Shown here one piece after another: positions 1 to 7,888 of a DNA stretch of 64,000 nt (position 1 is the stretch's first letter; each line of letters starts with the position of its first letter). The notes beneath the pieces were generated by a model. The model was not told the DNA's origin. It was given only the letters and a program-made list of their open reading frames with translations, and searched no databases. This DNA comes from Planctomycetota bacterium (GTDB lineage: Bacteria > Planctomycetota > UBA1135 > GCA-002686595): NCBI GenBank assembly GCA_029250885.1, contig JAQXEK010000001.1:1-64000 (forward strand). Reading direction: 5' to 3'. The position numbers were made by a program, and so were the translations under genes.

Positions 1-954
1 GGCGTACTGCGCGGCGAGGACTCATCCCGCTACCTGGTAGTTGGCGCTCACTATGATCACCTTGGCTTCGGGGGCACGGGCTCCCTGGACCCAGATACGA
101 CTGAGATCCATAACGGGGCCGATGACAACGCTAGCGGAACCGCCGCCGTACTTGAGCTTGCACGCCTTTTGGCCGCCGGCCCGAAGCCCGCATGCGACAT
201 CGTCTTCGCTTTGTGGTCTGGGGAAGAGCTGGGTTTGCTGGGGTCCGAGCATTGGAACAAGAACACCACCCATGACGGCGAGCTGATCGCAAACCTTAAC
301 ATGGACATGGTCGGACGCGCGAAGTCCGGTCGACTGCAGGTTATGGGCGCCGGAACCTCGGATGCGTTCCTACCATGGCTGCCCGAAGCCGCCTCCCGCG
401 CAGACCTCGATCCCATTGTAACCCTGTCCGGCCACGGCATCGGCGGCAGCGACCACCAGAGCTTTATCAAGCGCGGCATCCCGGCCCTTCACCTCTTCAC
501 CGGTGTGCACGGGGACTACCACAAGCCCTCCGACGACGCGGGCAAGTTCGAGGCCGACGGGACACGCCGCATTGTCGAATACGCGCGCTTCCTCGTGAAC
601 CAGATGGCCGCCGCCGAATCCCTACCCTTCAACAAAGTCGAGCTCGCCGAAGAGGACGATCGCCCCCAGCGCGAGCGCAGCTGGAGCGTCTGGTTCGGCA
701 GCATCCCGGACTACGCCGGCGAGGGCGGAGGCCTACTGCTCTCCGGCGTCCAAGAGAACAGCCCTGCTTCTCGGGCCGGTCTACTTGGCGGCGATATCAT
801 CCTGCAGCTGGGTGACATCGAAGTCGACACCATTCACGACTTCGTGCACGCCCTGCAGGTCTACCAGCCGGGCAATGTGCTCGCCTGTCGCGTCAAGCGC
901 CGTGGCGTCGAGCAGACCGTCACTGTGACGCTCGGCACCAGGGCCGTGGAGTAG
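1..954 (+). CDS. M28-family zinc peptidase with C-terminal PDZ domain (5' truncated)
   Basis: The reading frame is open from base 1, so the N-terminus lies outside the window. The M28 aminopeptidase core is clear: GAHYDHLG with the first zinc His, GADDNASG with the bridging Asp, SGEELG with the catalytic Glu pair, NMDMVG with another ligand, and GVHGDYHKPSDD with the last His. A PDZ domain follows at about bases 700-950 (GVQENSPASRAGLLGGDIIL). M28 enzymes release N-terminal residues from peptides, and the PDZ fusion is typical of secreted forms. Location cannot be judged because the signal region is missing. The VOC gene starts 9 nt downstream, so these are probably co-transcribed. Confidence 0.9.
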   Translation, partial: GVLRGEDSSRYLVVGAHYDHLGFGGTGSLDPDTTEIHNGADDNASGTAAVLELARLLAAGPKPACDIVFALWSGEELGLLGSEHWNKNTTHDGELIANLNMDMVGRAKSGRLQVMGAGTSDAFLPWLPEAASRADLDPIVTLSGHGIGGSDHQSFIKRGIPALHLFTGVHGDYHKPSDDAGKFEADGTRRIVEYARFLVNQMAAAESLPFNKVELAEEDDRPQRERSWSVWFGSIPDYAGEGGGLLLSGVQENSPASRAGLLGGDIILQLGDIEVDTIHDFVHALQVYQPGNVLACRVKRRGVEQTVTVTLGTRAVE

Positions 955-963
955 CAGGCAGCA

Positions 964-1359
964 GTGAAGCAAGCCACTCTTCGCATCGCTAGGCCCACGG
1001 ATCACTTGCGTGAGCTTGTCGCCCAGTACCAAGAGGGACTCGGCCTCGAACGCCTAGGTGGTTTCGAAAGCCACGATGGTTACGACGGCGTCATGCTAGG
1101 TTGCCCAGGGCTTCCTTGGCACCTGGAGTTCACCTCTAATGGCGACCACATGGTGGGGCGCGCCCCGACTGAGGACAACCTGCTGGTTTTCTATCTTGAG
1201 GACAGCGGCGAACACCAGGCCGCCTGCGATCGCATGGTCCCCGCTGGCTTCCGCGCCGTGCCCTCCCTGAACTCCTACTGGGACAAGGTCGGGGTCACCT
1301 TTGAAGACGTCGACGGTTACCGTATCGTTCTGGTCCACGGCAGCTGGCCCCCGTCATGA
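964..1359 (+). CDS. VOC-family (glyoxalase/bleomycin-resistance fold) protein
   Basis: A 131-residue protein starting with GTG, 9 nt after the peptidase stop. The sequence has the two-module VOC pattern: an N-terminal beta-alpha-beta unit with a GLGLERLG turn, then LPWHLEFT, and a C-terminal GVTFEDVDGYRIVLVHG that matches the usual 'DPDG' strand-turn with DVDG. VOC proteins bind a metal or small ligand in dioxygenases, isomerases or resistance proteins; the substrate here cannot be told. Its stop overlaps the start of the next gene (ATGA), pointing to translational coupling with the DNA alkyltransferase-like gene. Confidence 0.8.
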   Translation: MKQATLRIARPTDHLRELVAQYQEGLGLERLGGFESHDGYDGVMLGCPGLPWHLEFTSNGDHMVGRAPTEDNLLVFYLEDSGEHQAACDRMVPAGFRAVPSLNSYWDKVGVTFEDVDGYRIVLVHGSWPPS

Positions 1360-1688
1360 ACACGCCCCCCGAAGGCACCCAAAAGGAGCAGCGCTACCTG
1401 CGCATCTACGCGACCATTGACTCGATCCCCAAGGGCCGCGTTTCGACTTATGGACGCATCGCCGAGGAGGCAGGCATCCCCCGTGGCGCCCGCCAAGTCG
1501 CGGCCGCACTGCGCAACTTACCTAGGGGCCGCGACATCCCCTGGTACCGAGTCATCAGCTCATCCGGCAAGGTCAGTATCCCAAGCGAAGCAGGAGCTAA
1601 GCGCCAGACCGCGCTCCTGCAAGCCGAGGGGATTCCATTTCGGGCTTCGGGCCGCGTCAACCTAAAGGTCTACGCCTGGCCGGAGTAG
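1356..1688 (+). CDS. Alkyltransferase-like protein (ATL, MGMT family without catalytic Cys)
   Basis: A 110-residue protein covering only the DNA-binding domain of O6-alkylguanine-DNA alkyltransferase. The conserved helix-turn-helix is visible (YGRIAEEAG, then GARQVAAALRN with the Arg finger at about residue 46). The active site normally reads PCHRV; here it is PWYRV, with Trp63 in place of the acceptor Cys. Cys-to-Trp change plus a small size define the ATL group, which bind O6-alkylguanine and flag it for nucleotide excision repair instead of repairing it directly. The ATG overlaps the upstream stop by 4 nt. Confidence 0.9.
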   Translation: MNTPPEGTQKEQRYLRIYATIDSIPKGRVSTYGRIAEEAGIPRGARQVAAALRNLPRGRDIPWYRVISSSGKVSIPSEAGAKRQTALLQAEGIPFRASGRVNLKVYAWPE

Positions 1689-1816
1689 CTTCGAGCCAGC
1701 TGTTAGGCCGGATATCCTGCCTGCTTTCTATTGATGCGACTCGGTTGGAAGCGCGCGTGCGGGTCGGATAGAGAAAACCTCGCGAGCTTCCGCGCAGAGC
1801 TTGTGGACTTGACCCT

Positions 1817-4606
1817 CTAGCTCGGCTCCAGGGCCAAGTCCAAAACCTCGCCGACGCGAGCGACGGGGTGGAAGGTCATTTCCGTTCGCACGGCCTTGGG
1901 GATGTCTTCTAGGTCCTTCTCGTTGCGCTTAGGCAGGATAACCTGGCGCAGGCCGGCGCTGTAGGCGGCTAGGACCTTCTCCTTGATGCCTCCCACGGGC
2001 AGTACAAGTCCGCGCAGGTTGGTCTCGCCGGTCATGGCGATGTCGCTGCGCACGGTGCGGCCGGTAAAGAGGGACACAAGAGTCGTGTACAGGGTGATAC
2101 CTGCGCTGGGCCCGTCCTTGGGCGTAGCGCCTTCGGGCAGGTGGATGTGGATGTCCGTTGTCTCGAAGACCTTGGGCTTGATGTCGAAGCGCTCGGCGCG
2201 ATTCTTTAGTAGAGAGAAGGCCGCCTTGGCGCTCTCTTGCATCACGTCGCCAAGTTGCCCGGTCAAAGACAGGCGTCCCTTGCCGGGCATCTTGGTGGCT
2301 TCGACAAATAGGATCACGCCGCCGACCGGGGTCCAGGCGAGGCCCGTGGCAACGCCGGGTTCGGCGGTGCGCAGGGCGACGTCCGAGTCGTAGCGCTCGG
2401 GGCCGAGGATTTCGTGCAGGTCGGACTTGGCGATGGTGATCTTGTCGAAACCTGCCAGTAGCTCTTCGGCAGTGGGCGGCTTGGGCTCATTCGGGGCCGC
2501 ATCATTCTGATCGCCGTAGTCGCCCTGGAGCTCGTTCAAGTCCAGCTCGCTCGTTGCGTCATCCACGTCGAGCTGCAGGTCAAAGGGCACGTCCCCCGCG
2601 GCTTCCATTTCGGCGGCGGTGGGGCCACCGTCGTCGGGTGCCTCAGGCCTTGGAGCCCTGGGCGCTGGCTCGGGCAGGGGGAGCGGAGCGCCGAGCTCGC
2701 GGGCGAACTTGGCCGCCGTATGGCGTGCAACATTCCCGATCTGCCGCTCGAGTCCACGGCAACCCGCCTCCCGCGTGTAGTGACGTACGATGTGGGTGAG
2801 CGCATTGTCGGTTATATTAAACTTGGTCGCGCACAGGCCGTTCTCCTCCGTCTGGCGCGGCAAGAGATAGCGCTTGGCAATCTGCTTCTTCTCGGCCTCG
2901 GTGTAGCTCGACAGCTCGATGACCTCCATGCGATCCCTCAGGGGGCCGGGGATGTTTTCGAGGTAGTTGGCGGTTGCCAGGAAGAGGACCTTTGACAGGT
3001 CAAAGGGCGCGTCGAGGTAGTGGTCGCGAAAGTCGCTGTTCTGTGCAGGGTCAAGGACCTCGAGCAGGGCCGAGGCGGGGTCCCCGTGGAAGCCCTGTCC
3101 TAGCTTGTCCATCTCGTCAAACAGGAACACAGGGTTGTTCACGCCCGCGCGCTTGATGCTCTGGATCACGTTGCCGGGCATGGCGCCGACGTAGGTGCGG
3201 CGGTGGCCGCGAATCTCGGCTTCGTCGTGGACGCCGCCGAGGGAGACGCGGGTGAACTCTCGGCCCATGGCCCGGGCAATCGAGCGCCCCAGGCTTGTTT
3301 TGCCGGTTCCCGGTGGACCCGCTAGACACAGGATCGGGCTCTTACCAGTTGGCTTGAGCCTGCGCACGGCCAAGAACTCGAGGATGCGCCGCTTGACCTT
3401 GTGCAGGCCGTAGTGGTCCTCGTCCAGGATCTTCTCGGCTTGCACTAGGTCGATCTCGTCGCGGCTTGACTTGTCCCAGGGCAGATCCAGCATCCACTCG
3501 AGGTAGGTCCGCACCATGGAGTACTCGGCGGCACTCTCGGGGATGCGTTCTAGGCGGCTAAGTTCCTTGTTGGCCACGGCCAGCACATCGTCTGGCATGC
3601 CTGCGTTCTGCAGGTTCTCGGCCAGCTCCTTGACCTCCATCGACGCGCCCTCGCCGAGCTCCTCCTTGATCGTGCGCAGCTGCTCGCGCAGGAAGTACTC
3701 GCGCTGGGCCTTCTCAAGGCTGCCCTTGGTCTGGTCGCGGATGTCGCTGGACATCTTGAGTACCTGGGTGAGCTCGGCAAGCTTGCCGGACACCGTCTGG
3801 AGCCTCTCTTCGAGGTCGGTCATCTCCAGGATAGCCTGCTTCTCCTCGGGGGCGATGTCCATGAACGTGGAGACTAGGTCAGCGAGTTGTCCCGGGTGGG
3901 GCGTGTTCTCGATGGCCGCGTCCAGATCGTCGGGTGCCTTGGGCAAGAGCTCGAGGGCCTGGTGCGCCTGGGCTTTTAGAGCGAGGAAGCGCGCCTGCAT
4001 CTTGCGGCGCTCGGCCAAGGTGAGGTCGTCGGGGTCGACCTCGGGCAGGTGCTCGACCTTGGCGGTGAAGTAGGGGCGGGTGGGTCCAAACTTCTTTACT
4101 CGGAATCGGCCAGCGCCCTGGGCGACCACGTGGTGGGTGCCATCGGGCGCAGTGACGTAGCGCAGGATGTCGATCTGCGTGCCGACGGTGTACAGATCGT
4201 CAGTGGTGGGAGCGTCTGCGGCTGGGTCTGACTGCAGGATGACGCCCACGGGCTTGCCGGACTGCACGGCAGCCTGAATCGCGCGCACGGAAGAGGGCCT
4301 GCCGATAGCGATCGGCAGAATAACCCCGGGAAAGAGCACCATGCCGCGAACCGCCACAAGGATGAGCTCGTTGTCCTTGCCGGGACGCTTCTTGGCCGCC
4401 TTCTTCTTGGCAGCCTTCTTAGCCACGCGCTTAGTCGCCTTCTTCTTGGCAGCCTTCTTAGCAACGCGCTTAGTCGCCTTCTTCACAGCCTTCTTAGCCA
4501 CGCGCTTGGTCGCCTTCTTCTTGGCAGCCTTCTTAGCCGCGCGCTTGGTCGCCTTTTTCTTGGCAGCCTTCTTAGCCACGCGCTTGGTTGTCTTCTTCGT
4601 TGCCAT
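1817..4606 (-). CDS. lon: ATP-dependent Lon protease with Lys/Ala-rich histone H1-like N-terminal tail
   Basis: A 929-residue Lon, against 784 in E. coli. I chose the ATG at 4606 because it shares a base with the hsp20 stop (TAATG); an upstream start at 4672 would lie inside hsp20. Residues 1-75 are tandem KKATKRVAKKA-like repeats. The LON substrate domain follows, then AAA+ with Walker A GPPGTGKTS (about 430-438) and Walker B FLFDE. An acidic, Pro-rich insert (about 640-715) separates the AAA lid from the protease domain. The Ser-Lys dyad is Ser about 833 (KDGPSAG) and Lys about 876 (GGIKEK), the same spacing as E. coli. The enzyme degrades misfolded proteins in the cytoplasm; the tail probably binds DNA or polyanions (inference). 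Confidence 0.95.
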   Translation of the reverse strand: MATKKTTKRVAKKAAKKKATKRAAKKAAKKKATKRVAKKAVKKATKRVAKKAAKKKATKRVAKKAAKKKAAKKRPGKDNELILVAVRGMVLFPGVILPIAIGRPSSVRAIQAAVQSGKPVGVILQSDPAADAPTTDDLYTVGTQIDILRYVTAPDGTHHVVAQGAGRFRVKKFGPTRPYFTAKVEHLPEVDPDDLTLAERRKMQARFLALKAQAHQALELLPKAPDDLDAAIENTPHPGQLADLVSTFMDIAPEEKQAILEMTDLEERLQTVSGKLAELTQVLKMSSDIRDQTKGSLEKAQREYFLREQLRTIKEELGEGASMEVKELAENLQNAGMPDDVLAVANKELSRLERIPESAAEYSMVRTYLEWMLDLPWDKSSRDEIDLVQAEKILDEDHYGLHKVKRRILEFLAVRRLKPTGKSPILCLAGPPGTGKTSLGRSIARAMGREFTRVSLGGVHDEAEIRGHRRTYVGAMPGNVIQSIKRAGVNNPVFLFDEMDKLGQGFHGDPASALLEVLDPAQNSDFRDHYLDAPFDLSKVLFLATANYLENIPGPLRDRMEVIELSSYTEAEKKQIAKRYLLPRQTEENGLCATKFNITDNALTHIVRHYTREAGCRGLERQIGNVARHTAAKFARELGAPLPLPEPAPRAPRPEAPDDGGPTAAEMEAAGDVPFDLQLDVDDATSELDLNELQGDYGDQNDAAPNEPKPPTAEELLAGFDKITIAKSDLHEILGPERYDSDVALRTAEPGVATGLAWTPVGGVILFVEATKMPGKGRLSLTGQLGDVMQESAKAAFSLLKNRAERFDIKPKVFETTDIHIHLPEGATPKDGPSAGITLYTTLVSLFTGRTVRSDIAMTGETNLRGLVLPVGGIKEKVLAAYSAGLRQVILPKRNEKDLEDIPKAVRTEMTFHPVARVGEVLDLALEPS
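4386..4600 (-). repeat. Tandem repeat encoding the KKATKRVAKKA tail of Lon
   Basis: About five near-identical copies of a unit of roughly 39-45 bp encode repeated Lys-Ala-Thr-Lys-Arg-Val-Ala-Lys-Lys. The copies differ by a few bases (Val/Ala swaps, one shortened unit), so repeat number may vary between strains. The same amino-acid pattern occurs in bacterial histone H1-like proteins such as HctB and AlgP. Confidence 0.85.
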
Positions 4607-5013
4607 TAGCGTTTCTTCAACCCGACTAGCAGGCATCCGTGGGTGAACTGATTGCGAGAGACCTTGGTGCACTCGACGGGAAGTGGGATGCGGCGCTCGA
4701 AGCGGCCGTTTGGAATCTCAATGCGGTGGATGATGGCCCGGCGGAAGGGCGCGGGCATCTGCCTCTCGCCACTCACGGTGAGCTCGTCGCCATCAAAGCC
4801 TACGGAGACCTCTTCGTGTCGGATGCCCGGAAGGGCGATCAGGACCCAGACCTCGGTGGCCGTCTCGACCACGTCGATCGGAGGCTGCCAACCCGAGGCG
4901 GACCCTCCGCCGGGCTGGGCAAACTGCTTCTGCAGCTGGCCCGCTTGGTCGATGAGGGACCTTGCGCGGTCCCACATCCACGTGTCACTGAGATGGTCTG
5001 AGCCGTCCGTCAT
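4606..5013 (-). CDS. Small heat shock protein, Hsp20/alpha-crystallin family
   Basis: A 135-residue protein. Its alpha-crystallin domain runs from about residue 42 (WQPPIDVVETATEVWVLIALPG) through VSVGFDGDELTVSGER and FERRIPLP to the closing strand HGCLLVGLKKR. Small heat shock proteins hold unfolding proteins for refolding or degradation. The C-terminal IXI tail is absent, as the chain ends right after the last beta strand. The gene begins 3 nt after the stop of the TolB-like lipoprotein gene, and its stop overlaps the lon start, so holdase and protease are translationally coupled. Confidence 0.92.
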   Translation of the reverse strand: MTDGSDHLSDTWMWDRARSLIDQAGQLQKQFAQPGGGSASGWQPPIDVVETATEVWVLIALPGIRHEEVSVGFDGDELTVSGERQMPAPFRRAIIHRIEIPNGRFERRIPLPVECTKVSRNQFTHGCLLVGLKKR

Positions 5014-5016
5014 GGT

Positions 5017-6195
5017 CTACTGCCACAGCGCGACGTACAGGTTCGTCTCGCCTTCGGTCTCGCCACCGCGGTTCGAGGCAAACACAAGCCACTTGCCGTC
5101 GAAGCTGAACATGGGGAAGGAGTCAAAGCCTTCATAGGTTGTGATCTGCTCGATCTCGCCGCCCTCATCGTCCACGGCGAACAGGTCGAACTCGCGACCG
5201 CTTGCCGAGGCGTAGTTGCTGGCAAACATGATGCGGTCGTCGTCCGGGTAAAAGTACGGAGCGAAGCTCGCGCCTCCAAGATCTGTAATCTGTTTGCGCC
5301 CGGTGCCGTCTGCATTGATCGTGTAGATCTCCATGCGGCTAGGGCGCACCATGTCTTTGGCCAACAGCTCCTTGTAGTCGGCGATGGCCTTTTCGCGCTC
5401 TTCGCCTTCGGCGGGGAAGGCCGTGGTTCGGAAGACTAAGCGCTCGCCGTCGTGGCTGTAGAAGGCGCCGCCGTCGTAGCCAATGGTGTCGGTCACCTGG
5501 AACAGGTTGTTGCCCTCAAGGTCGCAGGTCCAGATCTCGATGTCCCCCGAGCGTGTCGAAGTGAATACGATGCGGTCTCCGACAGGAGACACGGTGGCCT
5601 CGGCGTCGTAACCCCACTGGTCGGTGATCTGGCGCTCTGGATAGGCCTCGCCCTTCTTGGTCTTGTAGTCCACAGGGCGCGCAAAGAGGTCGTGTTCGGG
5701 GTAGAGGGTCCAGACGTAGCCGAGGCTGTGGTCAGGTGCCGGAGGGCAGCTCTGCATCATGCCGTGGGTGGAGGCGTAGACAACTTCTTGGTCACCGGGC
5801 AAGAAGTGCGCGCAGGTGGTGGTGCCCTTGTCGCCGGAGAGCTGTGTGATCTTGGCACCCATCTGATCCTTAGCGCTGGTGCCGGTTACATAAATGCGAT
5901 CGCAGTTCACGCCTTCCGCTGGGTTGCGGCGCTGCAGAGAGAGTCGGTCCCCTGCAAAGTTCCAGTAGCCCTCGGCGTTCTCGCCACCACTGGTCAACTT
6001 CCAGAGTGCCGCAAAGTGCACTTCGCCCTCTTGAATCAGAGCGTCCACGCGGGTGCCGCCGGCGATGGGGCAGTCTGTGTCGACCGAGTCAAGCGTCGAG
6101 CACGAGGCAAAGAAGGGCGCGGCGAGGAGGGCCGCGAACAGCTGGCGGCCGCGAAGGGACTGGGAAGTGGACCGAGAAGTGGACCGAGTGGACAT
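5017..6195 (-). CDS. TolB/PD40 beta-propeller lipoprotein
   Basis: A 392-residue protein. The N-terminus has a hydrophobic segment and a lipobox-like FFASC (Cys about 32), so it is likely an envelope lipoprotein. The rest has repeated PD40/WD40-like blades: SPVGDRIVFTSTRSGDIEIW, GGAFYSHDGERLVFRT, FAPYFYPDDDRIMFASN and SFPMFSFDGKWLVFASN, typical of TolB-type propellers that bind protein partners. The start codon is preceded by a short tandem repeat coding for Ser-Thr-Ser-Arg. It is the first gene of an operon with hsp20 and lon. No peptidase domain follows the propeller. Confidence 0.85.
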   Translation of the reverse strand: MSTRSTSRSTSQSLRGRQLFAALLAAPFFASCSTLDSVDTDCPIAGGTRVDALIQEGEVHFAALWKLTSGGENAEGYWNFAGDRLSLQRRNPAEGVNCDRIYVTGTSAKDQMGAKITQLSGDKGTTTCAHFLPGDQEVVYASTHGMMQSCPPAPDHSLGYVWTLYPEHDLFARPVDYKTKKGEAYPERQITDQWGYDAEATVSPVGDRIVFTSTRSGDIEIWTCDLEGNNLFQVTDTIGYDGGAFYSHDGERLVFRTTAFPAEGEEREKAIADYKELLAKDMVRPSRMEIYTINADGTGRKQITDLGGASFAPYFYPDDDRIMFASNYASASGREFDLFAVDDEGGEIEQITTYEGFDSFPMFSFDGKWLVFASNRGGETEGETNLYVALWQ

Positions 6196-6279
6196 GGGTA
6201 TCTAGCGTAGAGAGGGGGCGATTCGGTGGTTTGAAGTGGGCAGTTTATCGAGCCAAATCGATCAATACTAGCTCAGCTG

Positions 6280-6554
6280 GTTGAATGCCTGAAAGCCGTG
6301 GGCCCGGTAGGTTTCGGGCTTGTAGCTAGGCTCTTCATTGCGAGCCCTTGAGACTTGAGATTGGCCGCAATGGCAAACAAGTCATCACTTCAAAAGTTCA
6401 AGTTTTTCTGTCCTGGGAAGAGGTGCAGCTCGTTCTCGTCATCCCCCAAGATGGCCCATTCGTTGTCCCTGGAGCCACCGGCATGTAAGAAGCTGAGCTG
6501 GGCAAAGAAGCCGATTTCGGCAGGCAGGTCGCGAACGTAGGGACAGACGGCCAT
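6280..6554 (-). pseudogene. Decayed VOC-family gene with in-frame TGA
   Basis: The frame opens at ATG 6554, preceded by GGAG, and reads as the first half of a bleomycin-resistance/VOC protein: MAVCPYVRDLPAEIGFFAQL, then NEWAILGDDENELHLF, matching the 'VRDv..t..FY..LGF' and 'ELHLF' signatures. A TGA at 6390-6392 interrupts it. The same frame continues as SDDLFAIAANLKSQGL, which fits the usual 'vdDldal.a.L...Gl' helix of the second half. It then loses the family pattern and stops near 6280. I read this as a pseudogene. Sequencing error or stop-codon readthrough is possible but less likely. Confidence 0.6.
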
Positions 6555-6600
6555 GGCTCCGAAGGCAAAGCATGTGCTTTGACCGTGCAACAGGTCTGAG

Positions 6601-7059
6601 CTAGAGGCGTGAGTCCCCGATTTGGGTGCTGTCCAATTCGAGCAGCACCTTTTCCTGGGAGGGCCCTACTTGGATGACCCTAAGGGAGGTTCCGGGCTCC
6701 AGAAAGGGGCGGATGGTCGGGATGAGGACGCTGAAGCCGGTCGGCCCGGAAGAGCTCGCTGCGGATGTACATGGGATGTCGACTGCAGGCGACTTGCCAT
6801 CGATGGTTCGTGCGAAGGAGACAAAGTGCTCGTTACCCTCGGATTCGACCCATATGCCCGGGCTGGACTCGCCATCGGGAACGCGGAAGTCCAAGCGCAT
6901 GCCAAGCTCGGAGATCTCGGAGTCCACGAGGGTGACCTCGTCCACAGCAAAGGTGTCGGACTTTGAGGGGATGAGCATGAACACGAGGGCCAGCAAAATG
7001 GCGATCAGGGGCCACTTCGCCATGCGGTATTCGGACGTAGGTGCAGAAGCTTTAGTCAT
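6601..7059 (-). CDS. Hypothetical membrane-anchored protein
   Basis: A 152-residue protein that I do not recognise. The ATG at 7059 lies 4 nt after the yidD stop and has an AAGG upstream. It has a short cytoplasmic lead, one transmembrane helix (WPLIAILLALVFMLIP, about 14-29) and an exported domain rich in beta-strand-like stretches (LGMRLDFRVPDGE, GIWVESEGNEHFVSF, GFSVLIPTI, LLELDSTQIGD). It has no Cys pairs or catalytic motifs. Position after rnpA-yidD would suit an envelope role, but yidC, the usual neighbour, is not here and this is not YidC. Confidence 0.7.
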   Translation of the reverse strand: MTKASAPTSEYRMAKWPLIAILLALVFMLIPSKSDTFAVDEVTLVDSEISELGMRLDFRVPDGESSPGIWVESEGNEHFVSFARTIDGKSPAVDIPCTSAASSSGPTGFSVLIPTIRPFLEPGTSLRVIQVGPSQEKVLLELDSTQIGDSRL

Positions 7060-7063
7060 GGCC

Positions 7064-7348
7064 TTAGGATCGAACGCGTTTGCGGAACGCAATGCGCCAC
7101 GCGCCCTTGGCCGGCACGGGATCTGGTCCTTCGACGGAGAAGGGTTGGCAGCGCAGGATACGCCAAGTCGTGAGCAGCAGCCCGATGGGGATGCCGTGGG
7201 TGCGGATTGAGCTGGTGGCGTAGCCGCTGCAGCTTGGCGTGAAGCGACAGGTGGGGGGCTTGAGTGGGGAGAGGAAGCGCTGGTAGAAGCGGATCGGCGC
7301 CACGAGCAGTTCGCGGTACCAGACTTGCTTCGGTGGGCCGCCGCACAT
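7064..7348 (-). CDS. yidD: Membrane protein insertion efficiency factor YidD
   Basis: A 94-residue protein with the family core: IRFYQRFLSPLKPPTCRFTPSCSGYATSSI with its three conserved Cys-containing positions, then the G(x)LLTTWRILRCQPF amphipathic block. YidD is a small inner-membrane-associated protein that helps YidC insert membrane proteins. The gene starts 2 nt after the rnpA stop, the normal rnpA-yidD arrangement. yidC does not follow. Confidence 0.95.
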   Translation of the reverse strand: MCGGPPKQVWYRELLVAPIRFYQRFLSPLKPPTCRFTPSCSGYATSSIRTHGIPIGLLLTTWRILRCQPFSVEGPDPVPAKGAWRIAFRKRVRS

Positions 7349-7350
7349 GC

Positions 7351-7785
7351 CTACTGCGCCTCTTGGCTCGCGACCTTCTCGAGGTAGCGGGCGTGGGCCT
7401 TGTGTGCCAAGTGCACGAGCTCGCTTGCCGTGTCCTGGAGGTTGGGCTTGATGCGCGGCATGGAGCCAATCAGCACCACGTCGACGCCCACGGGAAGCTC
7501 GGGCAAGCTGACTCGGAAGGCTTCGCGGAATACGCGCCGCACGCGGTTGCGCCCCACGGCGTCGCGCCAGACGCGCTTGCCGATGGACAGCCCAAGCCGC
7601 GTGACCTTTAGGTCGTTGGCAACGACCACCACGGTCATCTGCTTCCCCCGCGCGCGGTTACCCTGCTTGTAGGCGCGACCGAAGTCGCTGCCGGAGATGA
7701 CCCGATTCGCCCGCAGGTAGCGCAGGCTGGGCTTTGTCTCCGGGGCTTGTAGGCCATCTAGATTCGGGGTGGCGTCGGCGTTCAT
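7351..7785 (-). CDS. rnpA: Ribonuclease P protein component RnpA
   Basis: A 144-residue protein starting at ATG 7785, which has AGGA about 10 nt upstream; an upstream in-frame start at 7830 adds 15 residues unlike the family. The hallmark RNR motif is present (GRNRVRRVFREAFR), as is LGLSIGKRVWRDAV before it. RnpA binds the RNase P RNA and helps process tRNA 5' ends. It forms an operon with yidD. rpmH, almost always directly upstream of rnpA, is absent here and found at 58.2 kb. Confidence 0.95.
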   Translation of the reverse strand: MNADATPNLDGLQAPETKPSLRYLRANRVISGSDFGRAYKQGNRARGKQMTVVVVANDLKVTRLGLSIGKRVWRDAVGRNRVRRVFREAFRVSLPELPVGVDVVLIGSMPRIKPNLQDTASELVHLAHKAHARYLEKVASQEAQ

Positions 7786-7888
7786 AGGCTCGCATCCTGA
7801 AACTCTTCGGGCATTTGGGCAAGAACCCAAGCAGCGGATTTCCTAGATTGAGGCGTGTTGGGGCGATTCCACCCGAGCACTTCTCCCC

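Noticed and set aside
4386-4600. CRISPR-like or regulatory tandem array
   Set aside because: The repeat is in frame within Lon, has no spacers and encodes a regular Lys/Ala pattern.
5452-6210. Long plus-strand ORF of 252 residues
   Set aside because: It is the antisense shadow of the TolB-like lipoprotein, with Ala/Gly/Val-rich composition and no family match.
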